A stretch of DNA of 64,000 bases from Desulfatiglans sp. (GTDB lineage Bacteria; Desulfobacterota; DSM-4660; Desulfatiglandales; HGW-15): NCBI GenBank assembly GCA_012513605.1, contig JAAZBV010000137.1, forward strand, positions 29,367-93,366, in the 5' to 3' direction. Within the stretch, counting starts at the first letter, position 1. The number at the start of each line of letters is the position of its first letter. The position numbers and the translations under genes were made by a program. Below are positions 26,527 through 35,670 of the stretch, one piece after another. Under the pieces are notes generated by a model that saw only the letters and a list, made by a program, of their open reading frames with translations, was not told the DNA's origin and ran no database searches.

Positions 26527-26770
26527 CGGAAGATACCTCCGCAGAAAAAAAGGTCTGGCCATCTTAGCAGGGCTATAAAAGAAATGCCACCAGGAGTAGA
26601 AGAAGAGGCTTTAAGATTTGCTGCCCAATCAGAATCTTTCTCAAAACTGACTGATGAGGAACGGAAAACCCTTGATGAATTTTTGAAATTTCTGAGGTCT
26701 GAGGATGAAGGTATGTAATGAGAAATTATTCCGGCTGTAATTGATGCGAATATATTGAAACAAAGGGGTG
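26527..26770 (+). pseudogene. Toxin-antitoxin remnant (antitoxin C-terminus, PIN start)
   Basis: The open stretch ending at the TAA at 26718 reads ALRFAAQSESFSKLTDEERK and EFLKFLRSEDEGM, the style of an antitoxin C-terminus. Just after it, in another frame, IIPAVIDANILK is the opening of a PIN-domain toxin, broken off within a few codons. The internal ATG at 26584 has no ribosome site. I read this as the decayed junction of a two-gene toxin-antitoxin pair. The antitoxin identity is weak; the PIN start is better. Confidence 0.5.
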
Positions 26771-27056
26771 GCCCGTACAGCCTTCAGCCTTCAGTCTGTT
26801 ACAGCCTGTCCCCAAACAGTCTAAAGTCTAAAACGCTTCAGCCTGATTTTCCCCTTGCTTTTTCAATAAATTAGTCCTAAACCTTTAGCCTGTGAAATTC
26901 ATGATTATGACCGCGAAGCGGATTTCACCGGGCTTGGACATTGTACCTTTTCGGGTATAATGAATTATTGTCTTACGAGTCTTATCGTTTTCTCTAAAAT
27001 CTTGAATCTTGAATTTTGAATATTGAATCAAGATTTTTATTAATAGTATTTTTGAT

Positions 27057-27083
27057 GTCATTCCCATGCAAACGGGAATCCAG
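27057..27083. repeat. Inverted repeat, family C (GTCATTCCC)
   Basis: GTCATTCCCATGCAAACGGG and then AATCCAG forms a short inverted repeat. A near-identical copy is at 49923-49948 and decayed relatives are near 63430. The surrounding 26719-27201 holds only AT-rich non-coding sequence. Confidence 0.7.
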
Positions 27084-27201
27084 TTGTATTTAATTTATAA
27101 TTGTTGGGAACAGTCCAATATTAAGGGCTCCCCTGTTTGTTCTTTTGATTTTGTTTTGGATGTGAGCAGGGTAAAGGATATCATCAAATGAAGTGGAGGA
27201 G

Positions 27202-27309
27202 ATGAACAAGAGTCAAAGGCAGACCCTTTTCAACTTAGTATCCAAAGAAAACTTTATAATTAATGGAATGGTAAATTACCTAAAACAGGCTGATGCAGCC
27301 ATAACATAA
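27202..27309 (+). CDS. Putative 35-residue peptide
   Basis: This 35-codon ORF reads MNKSQRQTLFNLVSKENFII and then NGMVNYLKQADAAIT. GTGGAGG lies immediately upstream but very close to the ATG. The helical, charged character looks protein-like. It could be a small peptide of the neighbouring two-gene system, or the surviving N-terminus of a decayed gene. No family is recognised. Confidence 0.35.
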   Translation: MNKSQRQTLFNLVSKENFIINGMVNYLKQADAAIT

Positions 27310-27336
27310 TCAACTTAAAAAATAAGGAACAAGGAT

Positions 27337-27495
27337 ATGTCTCTAGAAATATTATTAGCATTATTAAGCATCGTGATCACAATATTATTAGCTCTTCTAG
27401 TAAAAACAAGGGTTAGCAAAAATAAAATAAATATAAAAATGAAAAATAGTAAAGCAGAAATAAAAGATATTGTTGGCGGAGATAAGGTTAAGTGA
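27337..27495 (+). CDS. Small membrane protein coupled to TPR-PIN gene (52 aa)
   Basis: This 52-residue protein starts MSLEILLALLSIVITILLAL, a single strong membrane helix, and then has a basic tail ending IKDIVGGDKVK. AAGGA precedes the ATG. The stop TGA overlaps the GTG start of the next gene as GTGA, so the two are translationally coupled. The tail motif NSKAEIKDIVGGDK has an echo in the partner's N-terminus (NSTLNADEIICGNQ), which suggests that the two share a structural element or evolved together. No known family is recognised. Anchoring or sensing for the downstream protein is the simplest guess. Confidence 0.68.
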   Translation: MSLEILLALLSIVITILLALLVKTRVSKNKINIKMKNSKAEIKDIVGGDKVK

Positions 27496-30400
27496 TAAAT
27501 TTAAAAGATATTATAAAAAATATCTCTACTGTAGATACCAAGTCATATAAACTTGATAATAAAAATCAACATAATACGATTAATCTCAAACAAAAAAATA
27601 GCACATTAAATGCAGATGAAATTATCTGTGGTAATCAATACAATGAGTACCACATCCATTTCGATAATACAGATGATAAAAATATTAAAGATCTAATAGA
27701 TATCAACTACGAACGAAAATCTTTATTTGATAAAGAAACAGTTGTACATTATCAAGAATCAGATATCCCTTCTCAGATTTCACTACTATTAAAAGAAGCA
27801 GAGAGTTTACAAAAAATACGTAAATTTAACGAAGCATTAAAAATATACTTGGATATTTCTACAGACCCATCAGTGTCGAACTTATTACCTCAAAAAGCTA
27901 GATTCACTATTAATCTAAATGTGGGGATTTGTTATTTTAACTTAATATCAACCCCAAATTATTTGGAGGAGGCTAAAAAATATATTGATAGAGCTTATGG
28001 ATTAAAAGAGGGACAAGATGAAGAAAGAATTTATTTGGTTCTATCATGGTACTACAAAGAAATAGGAAATAATGTTTTATCAAAAACCATGCTTAACGAA
28101 GCTATTAAGATAAATCCTGAATATATAAGAGCGATAAATATGCGAGCTCTTATCAGAAAAGAAGAAGGTGAAAAATTAGAGGAAATACTTAAAGATTATT
28201 TTGATGAAAACGGTGAGTTGAAAGAATTATTTAAAGAAAATGAAAACGTTTTTATAAATCTGGGTCAACTCTTTTATATGGCAAAGAAAAATGATGATGC
28301 CATAGAATGGTTTGAAAAGGCAAAAGAAAGGATAGGAGATGATTTTATAGTAATTGCTTTACTAGGAAATTCATATTTCTTTAAAAGCTTGAAAGGAAAA
28401 GAGTACCTCAATGATTTTAATATAAATAAAGATATTAATTTTGAGGCATTATGTAGATCATGGGAGTTATTTAAAAACGCTTTTGAAATTGCTGAAAGTG
28501 TTGGCTTAGATGCGACATTAAAGCCATTTATTTTAAATTTTTCGACCGCGAGTATTCTAATTGGTAAGTATAAAGATGTAATAGATAAATTAAACAAGGC
28601 AATTAAGTTGGGTATTTCAGATGATGATTTGCTAAGAAATAAAGCAAAAATCGAGGCGATATCTGGTTCAACAGATGAAGCAAAAAAAATACTTCAAAGA
28701 CTTTCTGATAAGAATTCATCTATCAACTTTTCATTGATATTGTTTTCAGAAGGCAGATATACAGAAGCAATCAATAATCTAAGAAAAACGTTAATGGAAG
28801 ATAGTCTAGAAGATGAAGACATTGAATTTTGTGAAGCTCTTCTTTGTGAATGTTTAATAAAAAATTCAGAAACGCCTGAAGCTCTTAAAATATTAAATAA
28901 AATAAAAAAGGAAAGCAGGGATACATGGAGAAGTGATCTAGTTTGGGGTAAGTATTATGAGCATATAGGAAATATTTCAGAATCTGAAAAGTATCATACA
29001 AAAGCACTAAAAATATCAGAAAATCATCCTTATGCATTTATTGAAACAGTTATATTTTTAGGAAGAAATAAGCAGTATCAAAAATCCATTGAGCTACTGA
29101 AGGCAAGTTTTAATATGCCTTTTTTCCATGTAATGAAGCAGGATGTATATCTATTCCTCGCAAAATCATATTTTTTCATTGATGATTATGAGTCTGCAAT
29201 AAATATAATAGAAGAAGCTAGTAAAGAAAATGTAGAAAAACAAATTTTTACTGAAATACTTATTGAATGTTACATGCGATTAAAAAACTACTCAGAAGCA
29301 CAATTGATCCTAGAGAAAACATATTATAAAGACCCATTGAAAGATTCCAATATACTTAATTTATCAACATGCTTGGCTTTGCAAGGCAAAATTGAGGAAA
29401 GTATAAGACTATATAATAAGGCTGAAAAGTTAGAAAAAATAAAAAAAGATTCAAAATTCTATATGCAATATAGTCAGCTATCCTTGTTAAACGAGGATAA
29501 AGAAAGTGCCTTAAAGTATGCGGAAAAAGCAAAAGATATAGACATAGATATACCAAAATCTTCGGCACATAGCTTCTATATGCAAATGAGCCTTCGTTGT
29601 GGAAAAACTGATCAGACTGTTGAATATATGATGGATTACCACTCATCTTTTCCAAAAGAGATGTTAGTAAAAACAATAAAGGCAGTAGAAGATAAAAACG
29701 GAAATGAAAAGCAGTTGACTGATGAATTTAAAAATGAGTTATTAAAAATTAATGAAAGATTTCAATTTTTAATTAATCAATACAAAACAAATCCATTTCC
29801 ACTGCATTTCCTTTCTCGTTTTTTTAATAGAACTTTAAATGAAGTTTATTATTGGAGAATAATTTATGGCATTCCAATATATGTGGATTCTGGAAGTCCC
29901 TATTTACATAAATCCGAAATCGAAAACTTGCAAACAACTGAAACACTTCTCGTTGATAATGTCGCATTAATGATCTTAAATGAACTAGGCTTAATAGATG
30001 AACTATTTAAAGAGTTCAATCAAATTATTATTCCACAATCACTTTTTGAAGAAATCCAAAATAACATCTTACTTGTCGAAGATCCGAAAAATATAAAATT
30101 ATGGAAAACATTAAAATCAAATCCTAAAGTCCTTTTCTGTCATATACAAACAGACTTCGATTTTTTAAGTAAAGGCTTTTTAGATTTTATTGGACAAGCC
30201 ACTTTTGATTGTTTGAATATTGCAAAAAAAGAAGGGCATATTTATTGTGCAGGTGATGATAGATTAAAAAGGCTGGCATATAAGGAAAAACTCAAAGTTA
30301 CCGGTATATATGCACTATTAATAAATCTACATAAAAAAGGTGCAATCGATGGAAATACTCTTTCAAAATATAAACTTAAATTGTTAAGTGAAAATCATAC

Positions 30401-30923
30401 TTTTATATCTTTCAATAGTGATGACTTATTGAATATCACAAGAGAAAGACAATATGAATGCGGTGATGAATTGGATATCTTTTTTGATACTATTTTTAAA
30501 GAACAACCTAATATAACGAGTTTTGTAGCAGTTTTCAGAGAAACATTAATGAGAATGATAATGTATGGTATTAAAGCTAATGTTCTTGCTGGCTGGATAT
30601 TTAAATACATAGAAATTTATCAAAGAATATTTAAGAATGAATATACAGCTCATAATTTTCCACACTTGTTTCAGAAAAGACCAAAAGAAAATTATAGAGG
30701 TCACGAAATAGATATTATTGAGATATGTATGCTAGCTTTAATAGATATTTTATTGATAATAGAATCTAATATAAAGGAGCAAAATGAAAAAAAGATACTT
30801 TATGATACATTTTACAATACAATTAACCACAGTGAATTATTTCAAATATATAACAATGAAATGATTGAATTTGTTAAAGATACAATAAAAAGAAAAGAGT
30901 CGTTCGGCGTCGTAAATGGGTGA
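27492..30923 (+). CDS. Large TPR protein with C-terminal PIN nuclease domain (1143 aa)
   Basis: Starts at the GTG at 27492, overlapping the stop of the preceding membrane peptide. Residues about 85-760 are an array of TPR-like helical repeats (for example EALKIYLDIS, AINNLRKTL, ALKYAEKAKDID). From about 790 a PIN domain follows: acidic residues in LLVDNVALMILNEL, PQSLFEEI and AGDDRLKRLAYKEKLKVTG are placed as in VapC-type RNases, and IYALLINLHKKGAI continues the family pattern. The remaining 170 residues are helical and unassigned. Codon use is strongly AT-biased compared with most neighbours, which suggests transfer. A nuclease switched by a TPR sensor is inference. Confidence 0.8.
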   Translation: MINLKDIIKNISTVDTKSYKLDNKNQHNTINLKQKNSTLNADEIICGNQYNEYHIHFDNTDDKNIKDLIDINYERKSLFDKETVVHYQESDIPSQISLLLKEAESLQKIRKFNEALKIYLDISTDPSVSNLLPQKARFTINLNVGICYFNLISTPNYLEEAKKYIDRAYGLKEGQDEERIYLVLSWYYKEIGNNVLSKTMLNEAIKINPEYIRAINMRALIRKEEGEKLEEILKDYFDENGELKELFKENENVFINLGQLFYMAKKNDDAIEWFEKAKERIGDDFIVIALLGNSYFFKSLKGKEYLNDFNINKDINFEALCRSWELFKNAFEIAESVGLDATLKPFILNFSTASILIGKYKDVIDKLNKAIKLGISDDDLLRNKAKIEAISGSTDEAKKILQRLSDKNSSINFSLILFSEGRYTEAINNLRKTLMEDSLEDEDIEFCEALLCECLIKNSETPEALKILNKIKKESRDTWRSDLVWGKYYEHIGNISESEKYHTKALKISENHPYAFIETVIFLGRNKQYQKSIELLKASFNMPFFHVMKQDVYLFLAKSYFFIDDYESAINIIEEASKENVEKQIFTEILIECYMRLKNYSEAQLILEKTYYKDPLKDSNILNLSTCLALQGKIEESIRLYNKAEKLEKIKKDSKFYMQYSQLSLLNEDKESALKYAEKAKDIDIDIPKSSAHSFYMQMSLRCGKTDQTVEYMMDYHSSFPKEMLVKTIKAVEDKNGNEKQLTDEFKNELLKINERFQFLINQYKTNPFPLHFLSRFFNRTLNEVYYWRIIYGIPIYVDSGSPYLHKSEIENLQTTETLLVDNVALMILNELGLIDELFKEFNQIIIPQSLFEEIQNNILLVEDPKNIKLWKTLKSNPKVLFCHIQTDFDFLSKGFLDFIGQATFDCLNIAKKEGHIYCAGDDRLKRLAYKEKLKVTGIYALLINLHKKGAIDGNTLSKYKLKLLSENHTFISFNSDDLLNITRERQYECGDELDIFFDTIFKEQPNITSFVAVFRETLMRMIMYGIKANVLAGWIFKYIEIYQRIFKNEYTAHNFPHLFQKRPKENYRGHEIDIIEICMLALIDILLIIESNIKEQNEKKILYDTFYNTINHSELFQIYNNEMIEFVKDTIKRKESFGVVNG

Positions 30924-31499
30924 ATGGAGACCGTCCATAAAACAAAGACTGTCAGACCTACACATTTCACAAAAGCGACTCCTAAATGAAAAAGTCAATG
31001 ACAGGCTGTTAGCTCATTTAATTTGCTGAGAATGTAAAGCCTTGACCCGTATATAAATGGGGATGTCCTAAGGCTTTTAAGTTATGCAAGCACGAATCTT
31101 ACAATCTAACATCGTTTTTACATGGATGTTTTGATCGGGCCGGATAGAGTCTGTGACTTTACCAAAACCTATTTATTGTTTTATGACATCTATCTGTCGT
31201 AATGGCGATTTTCAATATAGCATAATGAAACTTAGAAATAGGAGAAAATCATGGCAAATAAGCATATCTGGAAAAGAAGTAATGACAATTGCAGAGGCTG
31301 AAAAGGAAAATGTTCCCTTTTAATATAAATGACGCATTATTGAGATATTGTTTGGCTGCTTAGCTTAACACGACCCTATAAAATACATGATCCACCTTAT
31401 AAACTTAATATTGTTGAAGCCCTATAATACAGGCTTAATTAGATAAAACAGCAGGAATTATTGAAACAGGAATAGTTGGAAGCAGAACGGGAGAGATAT
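30924..31499. other. Intergenic region before korA
   Basis: This 576-bp gap has no convincing gene. A 16-codon ORF at 31251-31301 follows GGAGAAAA but is too short to call. The korA promoter must lie in the right part; no clear hexamers were found. Confidence 0.5.
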
Positions 31500-33173
31500 A
31501 TGAATAAAACCAGTGTAAACATAATGCTGGGGGGAGAGGCCGGTCAGGGGCTTCAGACTGTCGGGCCTATTCTTGCTAAAAGCCTCATCCGGGAAGGCTA
31601 TTCGATTCATGTCACGCAGACCTACGAATCGAGGGTCAGGGGAGGGCATAATGTCTTTGCCATACGGGCCGGTACAGGTAAGATAGAATCTCCATATGAC
31701 TGGATAGATATCCTGGTATGCTTGAACAAAGAAAGTTATAAAATCCACCGGAATAGACTGACAGACGATGCTGTTGTTATCTGTGACGATGACTGGGAAA
31801 TTGAATTTGATAGAAAAATCATCGTCCCTTCCAAATTGCCCGGAGAAAAAGTAACCAGAAACAGCGCTGCGATAGGGATAGTCGCCGGCCTGATCGGTGT
31901 TGATAAAAATACCCTCATGAGCGTGTTTAAAGAATCGATGGACAGCGGGAAGGCAAAGGAAAATATTATTACAATTGAGGCCGCCTTACTGTGGCTTGAT
32001 GAAAACAAGATTGATTTTAAACTGTTACCTGAAATTATGAAACCTGAAAAAAAATGGATGCTGACAGGCCATGAGGCAATCGTCCTTGGAGCTGTTTCAG
32101 CAGGGATTAAGTTCTGTTCCTTTTACCCTATGAGCCCGGCCACATCAATAGCCCAGACCCTTATAGATTATTCAAGTAGAATGGGTCTGATAGTAGAGCA
32201 GGTGGAAGATGAAATAGCAGCTATAAACATGGCCCTGGGTGCTTCATATGCTGGAGCCCCCGCTATCGTTCCGACATCGGGCGGGGGATTTGCACTGATG
32301 ACAGAGGGCGTGAGCCTTGCAGGAATAAGTGAGACCCCCATAGTAATTGTGGTCGCCCAGCGGCCCGGGCCGGGAACAGGTCTTGCCACACGCACTGAAC
32401 AGGCTGATCTTATGCTTGTTCTTCACGCAGGTCATGGAGAATTTCCCAGGGTCATTTACTCCCCCGGTAATGTCGAGGAGTGCTTATACCTTAGCCGGAA
32501 GGCGGCCTTTATGACAGAGAAATTTCAGGTTCCGGCCTTTGTACTTACTGACCAGTATATTGCCGAATCTTATCAGGACGTAAAACCGGTTAACATAAAA
32601 AAGCTTACCTGTGTGAACCCGGGTGAACGGGCCTCCAATATATCTACACCATATCAACGCTATAAGATTACCGAAAGCGGTATATCACCCCGCCTCCTTC
32701 CGGGTTTTTCGGAAAACCTTGTAGTTGCAGACAGCCATGAGCATACAGAAGAAGGTCATATGACCGAAGACCTTAACCTGAGGCCGCATATGGTGGATAA
32801 AAGGATAAACAAAGTAAATAATATGGAGGGTGAAGCTGTTTTACCGGAATATACCGGTAATAACAAACCAGAGATCCTTTTTGTCTGCTGGGGCTCAACA
32901 AAAGGGGCAGTGAAGGAGGCAGCGGGGCTGCTTCAATCAAGAGGCAAAAAGACAGCAGTCCTTCATTTTTCACAGGTGTGGCCCCTCTATCCGGATAACT
33001 TTTTAAAATATCTTGAAGGGGCAGGGAGAGTCGTCTCGGTTGAAGGAAACGCCACATCCCAGTTTGCGAAACTGATACGTCGCGAGACAGGATTTATGAT
33101 AGAGACCAGAGTATTGCGTTATGATGGTCTCCCGATAACGCCCGATTTTATTCTTGACAGGTTGACTCTATAA
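31500..33173 (+). CDS. korA: 2-oxoacid:acceptor oxidoreductase, fused gamma-alpha subunit
   Basis: This 557-residue subunit fuses the gamma domain (about 1-185, opening LGGEAGQGLQTVGPILAKSL) to the alpha pyrimidine-binding domain (from TGHEAIVLGAVSAGIKF). The fold and the motif FYPMSPATSIAQTL are typical of 2-oxoglutarate or related 2-oxoacid:ferredoxin oxidoreductases, which convert a 2-oxoacid and CoA to acyl-CoA, CO2 and reduced ferredoxin. I used the ATG at 31500, with GGGAGAG upstream, instead of the TTG at 31476. The beta subunit follows 30 bp later. Substrate cannot be read from the sequence, so the symbol is provisional. No ferredoxin-like delta subunit is adjacent. Confidence 0.85.
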   Translation: MNKTSVNIMLGGEAGQGLQTVGPILAKSLIREGYSIHVTQTYESRVRGGHNVFAIRAGTGKIESPYDWIDILVCLNKESYKIHRNRLTDDAVVICDDDWEIEFDRKIIVPSKLPGEKVTRNSAAIGIVAGLIGVDKNTLMSVFKESMDSGKAKENIITIEAALLWLDENKIDFKLLPEIMKPEKKWMLTGHEAIVLGAVSAGIKFCSFYPMSPATSIAQTLIDYSSRMGLIVEQVEDEIAAINMALGASYAGAPAIVPTSGGGFALMTEGVSLAGISETPIVIVVAQRPGPGTGLATRTEQADLMLVLHAGHGEFPRVIYSPGNVEECLYLSRKAAFMTEKFQVPAFVLTDQYIAESYQDVKPVNIKKLTCVNPGERASNISTPYQRYKITESGISPRLLPGFSENLVVADSHEHTEEGHMTEDLNLRPHMVDKRINKVNNMEGEAVLPEYTGNNKPEILFVCWGSTKGAVKEAAGLLQSRGKKTAVLHFSQVWPLYPDNFLKYLEGAGRVVSVEGNATSQFAKLIRRETGFMIETRVLRYDGLPITPDFILDRLTL

Positions 33174-33203
33174 ATTTTTTTGCTTTAAAGGAAAGGGCTG
33201 AAG

Positions 33204-34055
33204 ATGGTCACTCTAAAAGATTATGGTGAATATGAAACAGCATGGTGCCCCGGATGCGGGAATTTCAATCTTCTTGATGCTGTTAAGGATGCTCTTGTTA
33301 AACAGGGGCTGAAACCGCACCAGGTACTGTTTGTCTCAGGCATCGGGCAGGCTGCAAAGGCCCCTCATTATTTAAACGCAAATCTCTTCAATGGCCTCCA
33401 CGGCCGTGCATTACCGGTTGCCACCGGCGCAAAACTGGTTAACCCCGATCTTGCAGTCATAGCCGAGAGCGGAGACGGATGCATGTATGGTGAAGGGGGC
33501 AATCATTTCCTCTCTGCTATACGACGCAATATAGATATAACAGTACTGGTACATAATAATCAGGTTTATGGTTTAACCAAGGGTCAGGCCAGCCCGACCT
33601 CTGATAAGGGGTTTATTACAAAGACACAACCAGAAGGGGTGATCCCTGTTCCTTTTAACCCTGTTGCCACAGCTATTTCTCTTCATGCTGGCTTTGTAGC
33701 ACGTTCATTTACCGGGATGAAGGAACACCTGACAGCAATGATAATAGAGGCGATGAACCACAGGGGATTTGCCATAGTTGATATACTTCAGCCATGTGTC
33801 TCATTCAATCATGTGAATACCTTTAAGTGGTATAAGGAAAGGTGCACGGAGTTGCCCACTGGTTATGATCCTTTAAACTGGGTTTCGGCAATGGAAAAAT
33901 CGCAGATATGGGGAGATGAGATACCAGTTGGTATTTTTTATAAGAACAACCGACCTTCATTTGAAGGAAATTTTTCTGTCCTTGAAAACGGACCCCTTGC
34001 AGGAAGAGGTGTTAATCATTTGAAACTTGCGGAGATTATGAGTTACTACTTATAA
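33204..34055 (+). CDS. korB: 2-oxoacid:acceptor oxidoreductase, beta subunit
   Basis: This 283-residue thiamine-diphosphate-binding subunit completes the enzyme with KorA. WCPGCGNFNLL near residue 14 is the conserved Cys motif, and ESGDGCMYGEGGNHFL with HNNQVYGLTKGQASPTS is the TPP/Mg-binding core. The QPCVSFN stretch is also family-typical. The C-terminus ends KLAEIMSYYL. It lies 30 bp after korA with GGAAAGGG as ribosome site. The reaction partner is ferredoxin. Confidence 0.88.
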   Translation: MVTLKDYGEYETAWCPGCGNFNLLDAVKDALVKQGLKPHQVLFVSGIGQAAKAPHYLNANLFNGLHGRALPVATGAKLVNPDLAVIAESGDGCMYGEGGNHFLSAIRRNIDITVLVHNNQVYGLTKGQASPTSDKGFITKTQPEGVIPVPFNPVATAISLHAGFVARSFTGMKEHLTAMIIEAMNHRGFAIVDILQPCVSFNHVNTFKWYKERCTELPTGYDPLNWVSAMEKSQIWGDEIPVGIFYKNNRPSFEGNFSVLENGPLAGRGVNHLKLAEIMSYYL

Positions 34056-34177
34056 TGAAATAAGCCGGCGTCTGTGAACTTGTCTGCTGCGGCTAACCCA
34101 TGATACTTCAGGATTAGCGGGTGGATTTTTTGGCATCTAAAATTAAAATATTTTTAATATCTCCTGATAATAAATAA

Positions 34178-34209
34178 AGCAGAGCCGGAATCCTCACACC
34201 GGCCCTGCT
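34178..34209 (-). terminator. Intrinsic terminator of the Cys-rich gene
   Basis: On the minus strand AGCAGGGCCGG pairs with CCGGCTCTGCT over 11 bp including one G-U. A T-rich tract follows. It lies 9 bp after the stop of the Cys-rich gene. Confidence 0.78.
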
Positions 34210-34217
34210 TCTATATT

Positions 34218-34385
34218 TTAGCAACCGCAGCCGCAGCCGCAGGAATCAATCTGATATTGCATACAACCGCAGTTATCAACTATATAATAATTTATGCATG
34301 GATCGCAAAGATCATAGCATAATACCTCATCACGTTTTTTAAGGTCCTTTTTTGTGGACCTTTTATTTTTTAATTTGGTATCCAT
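34218..34385 (-). CDS. Cysteine-rich small protein (55 aa, 9 Cys)
   Basis: The ATG at 34385 has GGGGGTGG 4 nt upstream; an alternative start at 34409 is less likely. The first 21 residues are Lys-rich (MDTKLKNKRSTKKDLKKRDE) and contain no Cys. Nine Cys then fill the second part: CYDLCDPC, NCGC and the ending SCGCGCGC. Downstream is a clean terminator, so it forms its own transcription unit. A charged leader followed by a Cys-packed core suggests either a metal-binding (metallothionein-like) protein or a RiPP precursor. No modification enzyme is adjacent. The family is not recognised. Confidence 0.72.
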   Translation of the reverse strand: MDTKLKNKRSTKKDLKKRDEVLCYDLCDPCINYYIVDNCGCMQYQIDSCGCGCGC

Positions 34386-34607
34386 AGTTCCACCCCCTTT
34401 TATGTCCAATCATGTAAAGCCTTTAAGTTTTCATTTGAAACTTTTTTGCTTTATCCATGGCCTATAAATAATCATGCATTGCTAATATTCAAGCCTTTTT
34501 TTTGCCTTTGTACGAAAAAGAAAGGGCGATCATATTATACCTAAGATTATGCCTGTTATAAGACCTGATGAGGACTTGCTAAAGTCATAAAAATAAAAGG
34601 TCAGTTA

Positions 34608-34766
34608 TTAGCATCTGCATTTCTTGCAGCCCCTTATGAACCATTTATAAATGGAATTTTCGTAGGCGGTGCACAATGACCTTGCCCGTTTTTCGGAAAT
34701 ACCTATATCACAAAATCTGCAATAGATGTGCAGAGGGTTTATATAATGTAGAATATTTGTTTTCAT
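34608..34766 (-). CDS. Small CxxC protein (52 aa)
   Basis: Reading the minus strand, this 52-residue ORF starts MKTNILHYINPLHIYCRFCD and ends WFIRGCKKCRC with a double stop. AGGTGA lies 8 nt before the ATG. Two CxxC pairs at the two ends of the protein would make a zinc-ribbon-like or haem-like site. I recall related short proteins with an HYINPLHxYCR start in Desulfobacterota, but I cannot confirm this. It is transcribed in the same direction as the Cys-rich gene at 34218-34385, 220 bp away. Confidence 0.62.
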   Translation of the reverse strand: MKTNILHYINPLHIYCRFCDIGISEKRARSLCTAYENSIYKWFIRGCKKCRC

Positions 34767-35192
34767 GATAAATTCACCTATTATAAAAGTCTTTCCATCT
34801 CAATGTGTAACTTAAAGCCTTCCATTCCTTATCACGTTACTAAATCGTATGTATTCGAATGACCATTTATGCCTGTCAGCAATTTACTCATACCTCTTTT
34901 TATTAAGGTCATCCAATTACGCCATAATGTAATCATTAGCCGCTCGCTTGTCTATACTACACAAGCTGAGTCGTACACATTTATCTATGAATTAATACAG
35001 GATAGACCCTATATACATATTTCAGTTTAAACCGTAAATTCATAAGTAATTCTCGATTGTGCGTGCATCTTTTAATGGGAAGGTCCAGGTATAAACAGTA
35101 AAGATCGTTCCGGTTAGAATAACGGCAATTCGGGTATCTTCATTATGATTATTATTAAATAATTATTCAAACTGATTAAACAGGAGAAAAAG
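34767..35192. other. Intergenic region before the universal stress gene
   Basis: This 426-bp AT-rich gap contains the divergent upstream regions of the small CxxC gene and the stress-protein gene. No repeat, RNA or further ORF with ribosome site was found. Confidence 0.45.
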
Positions 35193-35660
35193 ATGCTGCT
35201 ATTTAAAAGAATATTATGTCCCACCGATTTCAGCGAGCCTTCCTACAAGGCATTAAAGGCTGCCGATGATCTGGCAAAAGAATTCAGGGCAGAGCTCATA
35301 TTAATTCATGTGGTGTCTCCAATGCAGGTCTTCCCCTCATCACCCGGATTCGCACCCGGGATGATGGCTTCCAATGCCTATCTTCCTGAAGATATTGCCA
35401 GTGATATAAAAAAGCATGCAACCGAATCTCTCGAAATGACTGTTAAAGAAAAGGTGTCCCAGGGAGTAAAATCAAAAACAGTAATCCTGCACGGAAACCC
35501 GGCTGAAGAAATTGCGAAATATGCAGAAGAATCGAAGGTCAGCGTCATAATTATGGGGACGCACGGCTTAACAGGCTGGCGGCACCTTCTTCTTGGTTCT
35601 GTAACCGAAAAGGTTGCTCGCATTGCATCATGCCCGGTTCTGACAATTCCTTCAAAATAG
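35193..35660 (+). CDS. Universal stress protein (ATP-binding type)
   Basis: This 155-residue UspA-family protein starts MLLFKRILCPTDFSEPSYKAL. The ATP-binding motif G-x2-G-x9-GS is present as GTHGLTGWRHLLLGSV near residues 122-137, so it belongs to the nucleotide-binding branch. The ending IASCPVLTIPSK is typical. ACAGGAGAA precedes the ATG. A receiver gene follows 10 bp downstream, which makes a stress-signalling pair plausible. Confidence 0.92.
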   Translation: MLLFKRILCPTDFSEPSYKALKAADDLAKEFRAELILIHVVSPMQVFPSSPGFAPGMMASNAYLPEDIASDIKKHATESLEMTVKEKVSQGVKSKTVILHGNPAEEIAKYAEESKVSVIIMGTHGLTGWRHLLLGSVTEKVARIASCPVLTIPSK

Positions 35661-35670
35661 GAAAAAAAGT

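Noticed and set aside
31251..31301. 16-codon ORF with a good ribosome site and CRG then TGA, considered as a second selenocysteine site
   Set aside because: No SECIS-like hairpin follows the TGA, the continuation stops after a few codons and no family matches.
34056..34177. Terminator after korB
   Set aside because: A weak GGCTAA/TTAGC pairing is visible, but the loop is long and the stem short, so I did not call it.
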